Part shown: in pieces, positions 20,879 to 32,221 of the stretch
Numbering within the stretch: position 1 is the first letter of the stretch
How the letters are laid out: every line of letters starts with the position of its first letter
DNA from: Gadus chalcogrammus
Taxonomy: Eukaryota > Chordata > Actinopteri > Gadiformes > Gadidae
Direction of reading: 5' to 3'
NCBI RefSeq assembly: GCF_026213295.1
Contig: NC_079425.1
Span: 28,488,739 to 28,552,738 of the forward strand
Length of the DNA stretch: 64,000 bases
Notes under the pieces: model-generated
What the model was told of the DNA's origin: nothing
Databases searched by the model: none
The model's input: the letters and a program-made list of their open reading frames with translations, nothing else
Position numbers and translations under genes: made by a program

Positions 20879-21322
20879 GATCCATACATCACGTCTTTTT
20901 AAGTTTGGCGTGGACGCGCACAACCCTGTGTTAACCAACCCCGAGTTGATTGAACTAATGCATAACCGCTGCTGTGGAACCGAAAACTCTGGGTTGGTCG
21001 GCACAGGGTCAATCAACCTAGAGTTCAGCGTTAACTCAGTGTTTGTTAAACCTCCGTTCGTGGAACACCCCTCTGGTCGGCGCTACAATATTCTATAGGG
21101 CGACAGCAGAGATTTCAATATTGAATGGTAAATATGAATGAAAAAAACACATACAAGTATTTGTCTGACTGTTATTGCATTATTGCATATTTGTAAATGT
21201 CAGTTTACATTTACAGTGGTTGGGGGACAACTAAGCTATCTGTAAGTATTACTTAGATACTTTTTTAAGTTTGAGGGAAAGCTTCACGTTCGTGTTAGCA
21301 TACTATACTGGCTTAACCTTAA

Positions 21323-21822
21323 AGGTTGGGTATGGGATTTGCGAAACGCCAGCAGATTTTTGAAAATAAACAACTCAAATGGTCCTACCCCCTCTCCTTC
21401 AACGCTGACTCTGACTCCACCCATTCCAAGTACATGGACGCGCAATCATGCACGAGTGAACACAGATGCGCGAGAGCGAGCCATTAGCTAGTTAGCTAGC
21501 TCCAGTAGCTACCGCAGGATAACAACAAACAGAAGCTTGCTCTGGGTCACGAGCTTTGAGTACGTGCACGAAGGGGTCGCGCGGGGAGCGGGGGAGGGGG
21601 AGTGCAGTGTGACCGTTTGATTGACGTACTTACTGTCCAATGCAACTCGGTGGCTCTGGAAATCATTGGCTGGAGTTTTTCGAGCCCTGCCCGTTCCACA
21701 GATGATTGACTTGTTTAATTTTCATGTTAGTACTTCTAACTCAGTGGCTGTAAGTGGGTTATCATAAGGATTGCAAGTAATTTTGCAAAAATGGCCAAAA
21801 AAGCGACTTCCATACCCAACCT
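21323..21822. mobile_element. TTAA-type MITE, 500 bp
   Basis: The terminal inverted repeat is AGGTTGGGTATGG at the left and CCATACCCAACCT at the right, flanked by TTAA at 21319-21322 and 21823-21826. TTAA targets are used by piggyBac and Kolobok elements, and the termini look more Kolobok-like. It has no ORF of note. The flanks (21092-21318, 21827-22157) hold nothing I can identify. Confidence 0.8.
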
Positions 21823-22157
21823 TTAACTAACCTTACATCTGTATTGAAAAAGTATTCCAGATGTTTTACCATGATCATTTTAAGATATAAGCCACACAAA
21901 GTATCAAATATAAAGAATAACAACTCATTACGCTTGGATGAATGAAATAGTATTTTTTTTTATTAAACAATTAGTGTGACAAGAACAAGTGAGTGCGATT
22001 GTGTGAACAGATTCAACAATGGACACAGCAGGGAACACTATATACTTCGGGCAAACCCTTAACATATAACGTTGCAAATATACTATACTTCATGCCATTA
22101 CAATACTTATAATAGCCCTCAGCAAATTCAAAATAGGTTTAGATCAATGGTCATACC

Positions 22158-23314
22158 ATGGTTGGCTGTGCAACGTGTGGATGCTCCGATCGGTCCGAGA
22201 AGGGTTACCACATGTATGGCTTCCCCAAGGACCAAGAGCGCAGGAAGAAATGGATGGAAATGGTCAGCCATCAAAACTTACAAGTGACAGGGGTCAGCAA
22301 CAGTCAAAAACTATGTAATGCAAGTAATGTTCACATCACTTGCTAGCATTTCAAAGGGCATAATAATTCTAAGTGTAGAGAATTATGACTTTTCAATGAT
22401 ATTTGAAGTGCAATGGAAACTGATCTTACATGCCTACCTACAGGTACACTTTGAATATGACCAATTCACTGCCACAAAAAGAGAAGGGATGTTGATGTTG
22501 AGGCCCGATGCAGTCCCAACAGTTTTCATTCATCGCCCTAAGCCGAAGAGAAGGAAACCCCCTTCTGTGAGGGTGCCTCCAGAACCAAGCGCAACGGACC
22601 ACACATATTGCGCCAAATTAAACTTCGGTATGATCCATGCAGCTAACAATATTCCCCATTTCATGTAATTTAAGGATAGACTACACTCCTATTGAGATTA
22701 CGTAATTCATATTTGTACAGTTTAAAAAACAACCAGAGGTCAGGGATTCTCTGAGGATTTGCACACAATGTAGATAATCGACACATTTCTACCCAATTAA
22801 CAATTGCCGGTAGATCCATTTATACATTTTATTGGATTCCGATTGTGGCAGATGATTTAATTCACATTACAGAAATGTTTCGCTTTAATTAATTTTCTTA
22901 CATTGCCTTACATTGGAGATGACAGTAGTTGCAAATGCAAAGGCAAAATACATATAACAGCAACATTACCTTGTAATTGTTACAGAGATTGAGGGAGAAA
23001 TTGAGGTGGATTTCAAGAGCGATGAAAAGGACATGACAGGAGACAGAGTGAGCAATCAAGAGGCCACTTTGCCAGGGGCAGGTGATTCAGGGGCAGGTGA
23101 TACAGGGGCAGGTGATCCAGGGCCAGCTGCTCCAGGGACCAGACTGCCAGGGACTGATGGGGCGACTGTGGAGGACCTAATAAGGCAACTAGAAAAGTTA
23201 ATGAGAAGGACAGCAGAGAGGGATTTTGTAAAACAAAAAAGAATCAATTTGGCACTAAGAAAGAGAAACAATTCAGTCAACAAGAAGTTAAAACGAAACA
23301 GCCATACAGGTTAA
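22158..23314 (+). CDS. THAP-domain / coiled-coil protein, about three exons
   Basis: ATG at 22158 opens MVGCATCGCSDRSEKGYHMY, then GFPKDQERRKKWMEMV, the N-terminal half of a THAP zinc finger with its CxxC pair. Exon 2 (22444-22627, after CTACCTACAG) supplies VHFEYDQF and LRPDAVPTVF, the C-terminal half. Exon 3 (22986-23314) begins EIEGEIEVDFKSDE, has a small GAGD repeat (ATLPGAGDSGAGD) and ends in a basic, probably helical tail with EDLIRQLEKLMRRTAERD. Exon 2 to 3 phase fits; the exon 1 donor is not resolved. THAP fingers bind DNA in host regulators and in P-like, Kolobok and Harbinger transposases. No DDE nuclease follows, so it is either a stand-alone THAP gene or the 5' part of a lost transposon. 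No TIRs were found around it. Confidence 0.6.
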
Positions 23315-23544
23315 TTCACTGCCCATCATAATCAGCATTGTTGAAGCGGCGGCATCTGTAGGGCTTCATGTGCTGAACATCACCCTTTCCAGGATATAAT
23401 TAAACTAACACTGTTATTTCTATGAGCTATCGCATCATAAAACCCGTCCTTAAAATCAACCTAAATGATCCTAGCAATCCAACATAAATAACTAGTTAAA
23501 TAAAAGTTAGATTCACTACTGAACTTCGTTATTGTTGGTGTAGA

Positions 23545-23905
23545 TACCTTCACCTGGCGAAGTCGAGCTAACAAACCAGCAGGCAATCGGTCGTCTACCA
23601 AGATAAAGATATATATAATTATGCTGTGCATATTCAAATAAATATCAGTATATGCATCATAAAGGACCTCTAATACAATAGACAGTTGACAATTCAAAAG
23701 AGGTAGCTATTTAATCAATTTACCCCTGGAGATACCTTCACAGGTGGCGAAGTTGAGCTAACAAACTAGGAGTCAATCGGTCGTCTACCAAGATAAATAT
23801 ATATATAATTACGCTGTGCATTTACAAATAAATATTAGGGTATGGGGCCTCTGATACAATATAGACAGTTGACGATTCAAAAGAGGTAGCTATTTAATCA
23901 ATTTA
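23545..23905 (+). repeat. Two-copy direct repeat, about 180 bp each
   Basis: Copy 1 (about 23545-23724) and copy 2 (about 23733-23905) share GGCGAAGT(C/T)GAGCTAACAAAC, CAATCGGTCGTCTACCAAG and CAAAAGAGGTAGCTATTTAA, with small indels. There is no coding signal. The flanks, 23315-23544 and 23906-24037, contain nothing recognisable. Confidence 0.75.
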
Positions 23906-24141
23906 CCTCAGAAGTTACTCGACGGCCAGCAATGGAAATGAATGATCTCCTACGCCGTAAAATGGTTGTTTGGAACTATTCGAGGCTCCATAACCCGGAA
24001 GTAGGCGCTACAACGGAGTCCAATGGAAGTGTCGCCACGGTTCCACAGCACCGGTTATGCATTAGTTAAATCAAGTCGGGGTTGGTTAACACAGGGTTGT
24101 GCGTGTTCACGACAAACCTATAAAGACGTGATGTATGGATC

Positions 24142-25597
24142 ATGGAAATACCGATCAATATGGCGAAACGGGCCGCATATTTCTCTGATCTCGACCTCCA
24201 GGTTCTCCTGGAGAGTGACGATGAGGAAAAGGGAGTGATAATGAGGAAATGCAACACAAAGCATCTGCCATAATGAGAAATAAAGCCTGGCAGAGGATAG
24301 CTGACCGCGTATATTCGTAAGTGTCATGGTAAAAGCACTATCCTAAATATTTGAACTATGAATCTATTCATTGCCTATCTCAGTTAAGCTTTCTTAACAT
24401 TCCATAATCTGTTATCTATAAAGATGTAATCCGACGGCCCCCAAACGAACTTGGGAACAAGTAAAAATGAAATACAAAAACGTTGTACAAGCTGGTAAGC
24501 TTTTCCCACCATCGTCCTACATATTTGTCAGTCCGGCATTAAAATTGTCATATCATAGGCCTATTTGTCACTCCTCCTGTATTTAAATAGCCCATTTCTT
24601 TTTTTTAAAGCCAATCGTAAGAGGGCCGACAGTCGGCAGACTGGATCGGGCCCTCCAATTACCTTTAACCCGGTTGAGGAGCTGGCTCTTAGCATTAATG
24701 CAGGGCGCCCTGGCATGGAGGGGATACCTGGAGGTACCTCCTCCGAGAGTCCGGGGCCATCTCCGTCCACTGTCAACCCACTGGTTGAATGTAGGTTTTG
24801 TGTATTTTATTTTTTGTATGTCTTTGAACACGTGCAAGCCGTGTGTGTGTCACAGCGCAAATGTTCCAAATGTTCTTTTGTAGCTGGGTAGAAAACCCCA
24901 TGTTTGTTGTATGCCTGCTGTATATTTGGCTCTATTCCAAAACGTGACTAATTAATCAACTTCACAGATCAAGAGTATTGCATTTAATCGAACCGGCTAC
25001 AAATGAACATCCTCCAGTTTATGTAAGTCCGGTAGGCCTGTTTTTTTATTTTTAATCATTTCTGTTGTAAGCACATCTCAAAATACTCAGCCAATAGGCC
25101 TATAATTGCTCTTTGTATGACAGGAGGCCGATGAAAATATTGCCATGGAAGGGTCTGAAAGAACTGAGGTATAGGCCTAGCTTTTTCTTGCCAATTCATT
25201 ATTATAGTCATTATTGACGATTAAACTAAACTAACAGTGTTCTCAGACTCACTTGTCTCTTAACAGACTGTGGTCGAGGAAGCGGCGGAAACATCAGGGT
25301 CGCAATATCAGCATGTAAGACATATCCTAGGCTACTCACTTACTTTATTGGCCAAGTATGTCGCTTGAATGTTAAAACAATATTTTCCTCTATTTTAGTT
25401 GAAGACTAAAGAATTATATCGACTTCATCTTCAGCGGGAAATCGCTAAGGCTGATTTGCAAATGGAGTACACGAAGCTGCTGATAGAGGTAAAAAAGGAG
25501 GTTGGGCAGAAATTCAACACGGACATGATATTGCTATTCAATGTCTAATTATATTCTTTTTCCTTCCTCAGCAACTAAAGAATAAAAATGATGGATA
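24142..25597 (+). pseudogene. Myb/SANT-like Harbinger partner gene, multi-exon (copy C)
   Basis: ATG at 24142 opens MEIPINMAKRAAYFSDLDLQ; a one-base deletion near 24256 breaks the frame before KAWQRIADRV. Later exons are recognisable by splice signals and reading frame: SRQTGSGPPITFNPVEEL with GRPGMEGIPGGTSSESPG (about 24608-24790), EADENIAMEGSERTE (25124-25168), TVVEEAAETSGSQYQH (25266-25313), a coiled-coil exon LKTKELYRLHLQREIAKADL (25400-25490) and a last exon QLKNKNDG stop (25572-25597, after TTCCTTCCTCAG). This gives the full layout of the family-1 partner protein: Myb/SANT fold, Pro/Gly linker, C-terminal coiled coil. It converges on the transposase. Confidence 0.7.
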
Positions 25598-25649
25598 AAA
25601 ACAGTGTTTGGTGTTTTGTTTTTTTTAATTGAAATGATTTTGGCAAATG

Positions 25650-26639
25650 TGTTCCCGCATCCTTTATCCAGCCCTTGAATCCATTTGTGGAATGTGTTCC
25701 TCCTCGAGGAATGGGTCATCTCTTTGCGCAGGGTGGCTAATACTATATTGTGGAGGACGGCGCATGCAACAATTATGTTAACTCTTAGCCCACGTAGGCA
25801 TTGAAATCTGGACTTTAATATCCTGAAATGTACGGCTCAAATTGGATTCACTATACATCCTGGCATCGTGGACTGAACCAGGCCATTATGCCTCTACATT
25901 GGTGATCATGTGGGAAGCATCACATATCATCTAGTGATAAAAAAAAAAAAAGATAGACAGGGATTAACAAACCATGGAGATATTGGAAATAGCCAATATA
26001 GGCAGATTACACTTACCTGAACATTTATACTGTGATAGCCTTTCCTGTTCACATAATCAGCCTAATTTATAGATGGGGCCAGTATGGGCACTTGTGTGCC
26101 ATCAATGCACCCAATTACATTTGGAAATCCTGAAATACAACACCCAGATGAAAAGTCAACAAGGATAATTTCGGTGCCATTTGGGAACACGTAAAGTAGA
26201 TAATGCTGACCTGAAAGTTGGTGAAACTCCATTTTCATGCGTCTCGTTGGTTTATGGCCTGGAAAAACTATGAAGTTACGCAACAACCGCTTCAGCGCAA
26301 GACAAACTTTACGTAGCCTACTGAGCGGCAGACCGTGGCTTTGCCTATGTGCTCAGCATCTCCTACACTGTATAAAAAGCTACCCGTCGAAAAAAAACGG
26401 AGGGCTGTGCAAATTGTTTGGAGTGAACTGAGGGCAGATCCACGATTTGTAACATTTGCAATGTAGGGTTGGAGAAGGTTATTTAAATATAGCAAAGAAT
26501 CATGTGAAAAACGATATCTCTCCAGCAAGGACAATATGTCGAGCCGTGGTCTAATTAATCTCTCTCTGTGAATTGCACGAATTATTTGTGCTCCGATATC
26601 AACCGGCCTCTCGTCAAAAGGGCATGCCATTGTGATCAC
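25650..26639 (-). pseudogene. HARBI1-like transposase with internal deletions (copy C)
   Basis: The minus strand reads MACPFDERPVDIGAQIIRAI, ERYRFSHDSLLYLNNLL and FSTGSFLYSVGDAEHIGKAT (26639-26292). It resumes with GFPNVIGCIDGTQVPI at about 26130-26080, which carries the first catalytic aspartate. After an intron-like gap, CDASHMITNVEA and WPGSVHDARMYSESNLS follow at about 25940-25860, then a C-terminal piece with VACAVLHNI near 25770. The stretch that normally holds the GDSGY and ERxF motifs, with the remaining catalytic residues, is missing, so this copy cannot cut DNA. The family nuclease is a DDE enzyme acting with the Myb partner. Confidence 0.8.
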
Positions 26640-26862
26640 GTAAAAGCTGTGGTGAACGCGGGTTTAAATACCCTGAGCAAAACCGGGTTATCTTTGAACT
26701 TAACCTGTGCAAAACCTGCTCCGACCAGGTTTGATTCAGAGCATATGTTTCTATAGCAACTAACATACCGTGTTCCTTTTGGAACGGAAAACCTAGGGTT
26801 ACCGCAAACCCTGGGTTAACTTACCCGGTTATGTGATAAAACCGGCTTTGTGGAACACCCCT

Positions 26863-26998
26863 CTGGGCTGTCATGAGTATTCGTGCTGCGGTGATGTCAT
26901 TTGAAACTAAAAATGATGATGGGACAACAACGACAAACGGATATAATTATTTAATGTCAGTAAAACAAAACTCGAACGGGAGGGGGGGGGGGGGGTGA
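26863..26998. other. Intergenic, G15-G17 homopolymer
   Basis: An uninterrupted poly-G run lies at about 26980-26996, immediately 3' of the unknown gene that reads leftward. Otherwise no feature. Confidence 0.6.
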
Positions 26999-27748
26999 CT
27001 ACTCCTCCCTTAAATTAATGTGGAGTAATTTGGCCTTTTCAAATTTAAATAATAAATGGAAAGGCATGGCTGGGACGGTCTTGCCAACGACTGCATCCCA
27101 CATGGCCTGTGGAACGACGTGTTCATTGTCACTGGGGTCCAGGACCTCCATGTCCCCGTCTGGGAGGGTCCTGTACCCCATGACCTGGACCTCCTTGTCT
27201 CCATTGATAACCTACAGGAAATTTATATATTAGTTTTTGCTTGGACGCGCCTGTTGGATGCAGCGTAAAAAGGTTAAATGCTTTAAAATCAATACAATGT
27301 ATAGCCTATTGTCATTTACTCACTTCCACTGAAGTGTGCCCTGTCGAGTGGAGGCTCAGTCCCCAGCTGCTCCTTTTGGCCCGCACATGTGTAACTCTTA
27401 TAGGGAGGCCAACCTCTAACTGTGTGAGGTTGGCCTCCCTCCGGAGTACCACTTCCACCTCTGTCTCCCCCTACCACAATAAAACAGCAGTGCTTATTTA
27501 AGGCCGACACTGATTTGAACTTTTACTTCACCTACTGAAAAGATATGCAATTGGCTATGCATAAAAGGAGCTATCAAAATGAGTAATTTAACAAAGTGAC
27601 TACTGAGCACACTGTATGATCAATTCCTTACATCTTTCAGCACCATGGTCCTTCGAGGCACTGGTGGGCCACTGGGTGTTGTGTGCGGGTGGAACGCACC
27701 TAGGCTCTCATTTGCAAATGCACTGATTGTGTGCCCGTCTCCGATATG
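26999..27748 (-). CDS. Unrecognised three-exon coding structure (3' part of a gene)
   Basis: Three minus-strand blocks, 27748-27632, 27470-27324 and 27211-26999, are joined by consensus GT-AG sites. All junctions are phase 0, giving 158 uninterrupted codons to a stop. Block 1 begins HIGDGHTISAFANESLGAFH and ends PRRTMVLKD. Block 2 is GETEVEVVLRREANLTQLEV through HSTGHTSVE. Block 3 is VINGDKEVQVMGYRTLPDGD through LREE. Donors are GTAAGG and GTGAGT; acceptors end TTGTGGTAG and TTTCCTGTAG. I recognise no family. No transmembrane segment or zinc-binding pattern is visible, and block 3 looks like a compact alpha/beta domain. Upstream exons were not found before the ERV at 28062. It may be the end of a host gene or an undescribed transposon protein. 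Confidence 0.5.
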
Positions 27749-28061
27749 CTATATACCTGGCATTTGTTCAGTTCATGTTCTTCTGAGTGCGCAAGAACGG
27801 TGCCAATTATTGTCGTGTTTGCATTGTAATGCACAACTTTGCCCCTCCCTGTTATAAAATAACGTGCATCCCAACAACTTTAGCCAATGCAGGCTCCTAT
27901 TGCTTTACCAGTGTGTTTAAAGTGTGTGCGTGTGTGTGTCTGTGTGTGTGTGCGTGTGTGTGTGTGTGTTGTCATCTAGGCTATAGATATAGATTGATTG
28001 TCTTGGCTTGCTTGCATCCATGAAATATTGTGATGTTATGGCCTAGCTGGCTACTGCATAT
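27749..28061. other. No gene seen; (TG)n microsatellite
   Basis: A TG-rich run lies at about 27925-27970. The 4 bp just before the ERV LTR are ATAT (28058-28061), matching the 4 bp after the far LTR fragment (34957-34960). Confidence 0.6.
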
Positions 28062-28725
28062 TGAGGGGAAAAACGGTCTGTCTAGTTACTGGACCAGATG
28101 AAATGAGACGGAGAGGTAATAAAGTCTGTCGGCACGAGGACCTTGGATTTATTAAGTAAAGTGGCAACGGTTATACAGAGTCATAAAGCGTGAGAGATCG
28201 AATATGTCTAAGTCCCTAATCAGCGCTGATGGTTCGTCCAGAGCTCCGCCTCCGTGGAAGGTCTGCTTCAGAAGAAGATGAAGAGTCCCTGTGTGATACA
28301 GTCTTATGCTGTATCCTCCTCTCGATGAGGTGTGTGCGTTTGAGGTGTGTGTGGTTCTGTGTGTTTTTGCTTGACCTTGGCTCTCAGGCCCTGGTATATG
28401 CATGTGTATCTCTTGTGTTCCTCCTAACGGGGGAGTGCCCCTCGAAGTGTCTCCTGTGTGATAAATTAATGTGGCCCTCCCGTTCTTGAGGATGACTGGT
28501 GCATTGTCTGAGTGTCCACCATTTGCCTGGTTGGGAAATGGGGCCTTCGGCTCCGGCCTTGACCTGACTATATTATCATGTTTGTGTTATGTGTTCGTTG
28601 GGTTGGAGCAAGAGTTGACTATATTGTAATGTGCCTGCCATGTGATGTGCTCATCAGGCTAGGGTAGGAGTTAGCTATATTTGTAATGTATATGTGATGT
28701 ACTCAGCAGGTTATTTTGCCCAACA
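28062..28725 (-). repeat. ERV1 3' LTR, 664 bp
   Basis: Minus-strand start TGTTGGGCAAAATAACC, end CGTTTTTCCCCTCA. It contains the polyadenylation signal AATAAA in ACTTAATAAATCCAAGG. It is largely identical to the plus-oriented LTR at 33179-33926. Confidence 0.85.
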
Positions 28726-29719
28726 TATCCCCCTCAAGTCGTCGCAAGACGACTTTTACTCATTAGGGGTACGAGGGATAGGACTCCAGCGCGGGACTAC
28801 CATTATAACACCATTAGAAATAACAGAAAGAAGGCAAAATGATCATAAAAACAAACAACCATGGGCATGGGACTAAAACAACTCGCTGGACCGGGTGTAT
28901 GGGGAACCACGTGGGAGAAACGCTACCCCTGCTTCAGACATGGGTATGCCATACACACCCCACCTAGGGGGTGGCATCCACCCCGGCCTTACATCGCGAG
29001 CAGACAATACCAACAATACTGGCAGCAGATGATACACAACAAAACCAACACCAAACCATAACAACAACAACAAAATGCAACAATAAAACTAACAGTACAC
29101 AATAACAATCACAGGAAAGAAATGCAACCATGAAACGTGTCCCTAAATAATAATAATAATATCAGAAAGATATGAGGTACACAACGAATGGCAATCCCCC
29201 TCAACCCATCCCTAGATGACCACACACTAAGGATGTGAGGAGGAGTTAACTGGTCGTGTAACAATAAGCAATCACACGCATGGGGTATTCAGGGTAGGCC
29301 CGGGGCACGGGAACAACTAAGAAACCACGGAATAGTCCTGAGCGTCATCACGGGCAGGTGGACGCAATGCGCCACCTGAGCATTAGACCCTTTTATTCAA
29401 CTGCGCTCAGGACCTCATCTGATAAACGGGCAATCAAGGCCCCTGGAATCTCGCCCGTGTGTATCCCCGAGCTCCATCTAGTGGGACAGCGATATAAACA
29501 ACAACATTTGCGTTCCCGGCGTCGGTTGCGTAGACGCGGGCATAGATATGGGAGCGGCTAAAAACAGTGAAGCGTACAGAAGCGAATACAGCCAGGGGCG
29601 CCCTCAAGCCTTAAGGGAACGGGCCGCATCATCCTTGGGTAGTTGGTCGGCTCCGGGCGTGTCTGCATCTGGCTCCTCCTCTGGCCCTGGAACTTTGTGT
29701 TTCTCTTGCTGGAATTACA

Positions 29720-30232
29720 AACTTATGTACAACAGTTAGATGTTCAAACATATTTTCCTTAATTCTATTTCTAATTGCTCTAATGGAAGTCCCTTCTGGG
29801 ACCCTCGAATGTTAAGTGAAGGCATGGGTCGACCCTAAAGCATTTCATGCGGGGTTAGATGTGTCGTTCTGTTAGTTTTCATGCGATAACTCATTAGTGT
29901 CAGTCGTAGTGCATTAGTCCTTTAATTTAGTACTCTAATTTAATTTTGTTAATCTTTGTCTTAAGCGTCCCATTCCTCTCTCCACGATACCTTGTGGTTT
30001 GAGGATTGTATACACAGACTAGTCTTTATTTGACATGCAGATGTTAAATCACTTGTTTGAGTGTTTTCTGAATAAATGCTGCCCTATCGCCCGAGCTAAT
30101 TTGTGACGGAATTCCAAACCTTGGCATGACTTCTCTAGTCAGAAACTTGATTACTGTAGCCGCACTTTGGTCTTTTGATGGGACTGCTTCTACCCATCTG
30201 TTGAACACTTTTTTCAAATATTTAACACTCAT
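29720..30232 (-). pseudogene. Retroviral integrase core and C-terminal fragment (ERV1)
   Basis: The open segment at 30232-30044 includes FNRWVEAVPSKDQSA, FLTREVMPRFGIPSQISSGD and FIQKTLKQV, the integrase catalytic-core pattern with the second acidic residue region (SSGD, where most relatives have SD). Further left, in broken frames, NPQTT, GEREW and LMSYRMKTNRTTHLTPHEML follow in the order expected of an integrase. Several stops interrupt it. The enzyme family inserts viral cDNA into host DNA. This copy is clearly inactive, and its position just upstream of the env/LTR interval confirms the minus orientation of ERV1. Confidence 0.75.
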
Positions 30233-31984
30233 TTAGCTGGATGTCAATCATTGTTTGCAAGTATGGTGAAGAAAAACCTTGTTTTCTAAAATGTTTTCTA
30301 ATTCTCCTCAATACCTCCCCCCTTGCGCAATGGTCAGAACCATGCACATTAAATGATAAGTAAATCTAAGAACGCCGTTGGTGCAACCAACGTCGAAAAG
30401 TCTAACCGTAAGTAACCATCAGCAAACTGAAACCAATCTTTTGGGAAGGGAAATCGAAACCAGTATTTCCAAATCCAAAGCCCAATATGGGTGGGTTTAA
30501 CATCAGCCGCCTGAAACCACGCTGTTCCAAAGTCATGCACTAAACCAAAAAACGTACATGCGTTAGTGGGCTTCCATACCACAAAGGTCAAATAAAATAA
30601 AATAAAACGCGACATGCCCTGTTCCAAGACCACCTCTGCTGCCAGAGCTGACATATCTGACTCCTGTTCTCCCTCCACCTTTCATCAGCCGGCTTTTCCT
30701 ATGATGGTTGCAGTTCGTCACTTCATGTTCAAGTGAGCAAATGCTCACAGTGACTCTGCCAAGTAATCGTGACTGTGCCTGTTTTAGGTTGTCCCGGGCT
30801 TCAAGGTGGGATCTTACCCGTCGTTGGCTAACCAGCCTTCCATACTGGCTTATTGCAGGATGCCGTACCTGGGATACGATCAATCCCCACCTATATGGTG
30901 GTATAGATCGCAAAGTGGAGGGATGGAGACAGAGTCTTCAGCCGCATCTGCCCTATGCAGCGTGTGTGTGCGTAAAAGATACACATCAGGGCAACTATAA
31001 AACAAAAGGTAATTTATCAGAGTTAAAATTATTAAAGTGTTGCAGCAGCAGTAGTGGCACTTGAAAGGTAAACCCACTACTTCCGAATCCAATTTGACAA
31101 CATAGCATGTATGACTCCTTCCCAGCAGATGTGGCGTCAATCCACCTATTGTCCTTAACTCTGGGTGATGTGAAAGAAAACAAAAATCACAATAATAAAA
31201 CTTGCATTTTCAATATTGGGCGACTCACTTCTGTCTTAACCGTTACTCAAAATCACAATTCTCTTCATAATCCTACCCGATTGCCCTTCACTATCTATTT
31301 AAATTGGACGACCTAATTAAACCTTTTATTCTACCTATTGATTGCATTTAGTGTTTTCCACATTTGATTCACTACTATACCAAAGCCAAACCCTCTACGT
31401 TGTCCTTATCTAGTTTATTCAACACTGAATTGATACATTGTTTCCATTTACTAATTAACCATGTTGTTTTATCTGAAGTATGCTTGTGTATCCCCTTGTG
31501 TATCCCATCACTCTGAGTAGGAGAGGATTCTCCCCTACCTTGGCAGCCCCGACACACACACGAGAACAGGCTCACACACACATCCTTTCTTATTTTATTT
31601 TACTTATTTCTTTTAAATGACATTCGTCATTGTGGATAACCTGAATTAGAAATTTGGGTAACGTTTTATCATACTTATTTGGTCTAATTTTTAAGTATTG
31701 CCGATTGTTTTTTCTAAATTATAAGATCACTTTTAATAAATTGTCTATTACTTATCATAATCTCTAAGAAAATATTTTATTGTGTTATTATCTTCGCACC
31801 TAGACCTCGTCAGGTCCAAGCACCAAAATAACATCCACCTATCCACGCAGAGTCCATGGGTTGGGTCCGCTCCTCTTTTGATGAGTCACTTTACCCTGGC
31901 GCCATTGAACCCATTGACTCCTGTGGAGTGTGGTTTGCAGACAATTTTTAACACTAATTGCTCATGTTTTGGATTCTAGATAAT

Positions 31985-32112
31985 TATTCCTGAATCCTGT
32001 GATCACCATGTAACTTGCTCAGGGACATATCAACACTCGGCTAGGAGGAGATGGGGATCGAACTAACAACCTTTCAGTTGCAAGACACCCTCTACTTCCT
32101 GAGCTAAACCGA
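31985..32112 (-). mobile_element. tRNA-derived SINE fragment
   Basis: The minus strand reads GTCGGTTTAGCTCAGGAAG (A box, + coordinates 32092-32107) and GGTTGTTAGTTCGATCCCC (B box, 32055-32071). A SINE core segment GTCCCTGAGCAAG follows. It is an RNA polymerase III type promoter within a SINE, not a tRNA: the acceptor stem does not pair and the sequence continues past the tRNA-like part. Confidence 0.7.
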
Positions 32113-32221
32113 CCCCCAGCCTCCTCTCCGCTGATTTATTACCTCTGGGTCGGTCCGCATCCGCCCTTTTTTCTTTCTTTACATTCCTCTCCCTTCTCCA
32201 AACACCTTCTCCCTCTGATGT

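Larger units (their letters stand above)
19428..21072 (-). mobile_element. PIF/Harbinger transposon, family 1, copy B
   Basis: Ends TGGGGTGTTCCAC and GTGGAACACCCCT, with CTG duplicated at 19425-19427 and 21073-21075. The orientation is opposite to copies A and C: the HARBI1 N-terminus is on the plus strand and the Myb/SANT exon on the minus strand. It is 1645 bp. The middle of the transposase is deleted, so it is non-autonomous. Confidence 0.9.
19063..21087 (+). mobile_element. Solo LTR (about 377 bp) interrupted by Harbinger copy B
   Basis: The LTR runs 19063-19427 and resumes at 21076-21087. It starts TGTAGCGACC and ends GGCGCTACA, an inverted-repeat TG..CA pair. AATAAA lies near 19342. 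ATAT flanks it at 19059-19062 and 21088-21091. No internal retroelement sequence remains, so it is a product of LTR-LTR recombination. Orientation was inferred from AATAAA; the family is not known (Gypsy/BEL-like). Confidence 0.75.
24038..26862 (+). mobile_element. PIF/Harbinger transposon, family 1, copy C (most complete)
   Basis: The right end matches the family TIR (GTGGAACACCCCT, then CTG at 26863-26865). The left end starts inside the family sequence at CGGTTCCACAGCA, lacking about 85 bp present in copy B. It encodes two convergent genes: a Myb/SANT-type protein (+, 24142-25597) and a HARBI1-like transposase (-, 26639 to about 25650). Both are damaged. At about 2.8 kb it is the best guide to the autonomous parent. 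Confidence 0.85.

Noticed and set aside
24003..24011. GGCGCTACA near copy C as a second LTR end
   Set aside because: Only 9 bp match the LTR end at 21087 and no LTR body lies beside it.
31985..32112. A tRNA gene (A and B boxes present)
   Set aside because: No acceptor-stem pairing and a SINE core follows; it is a tRNA-derived SINE.
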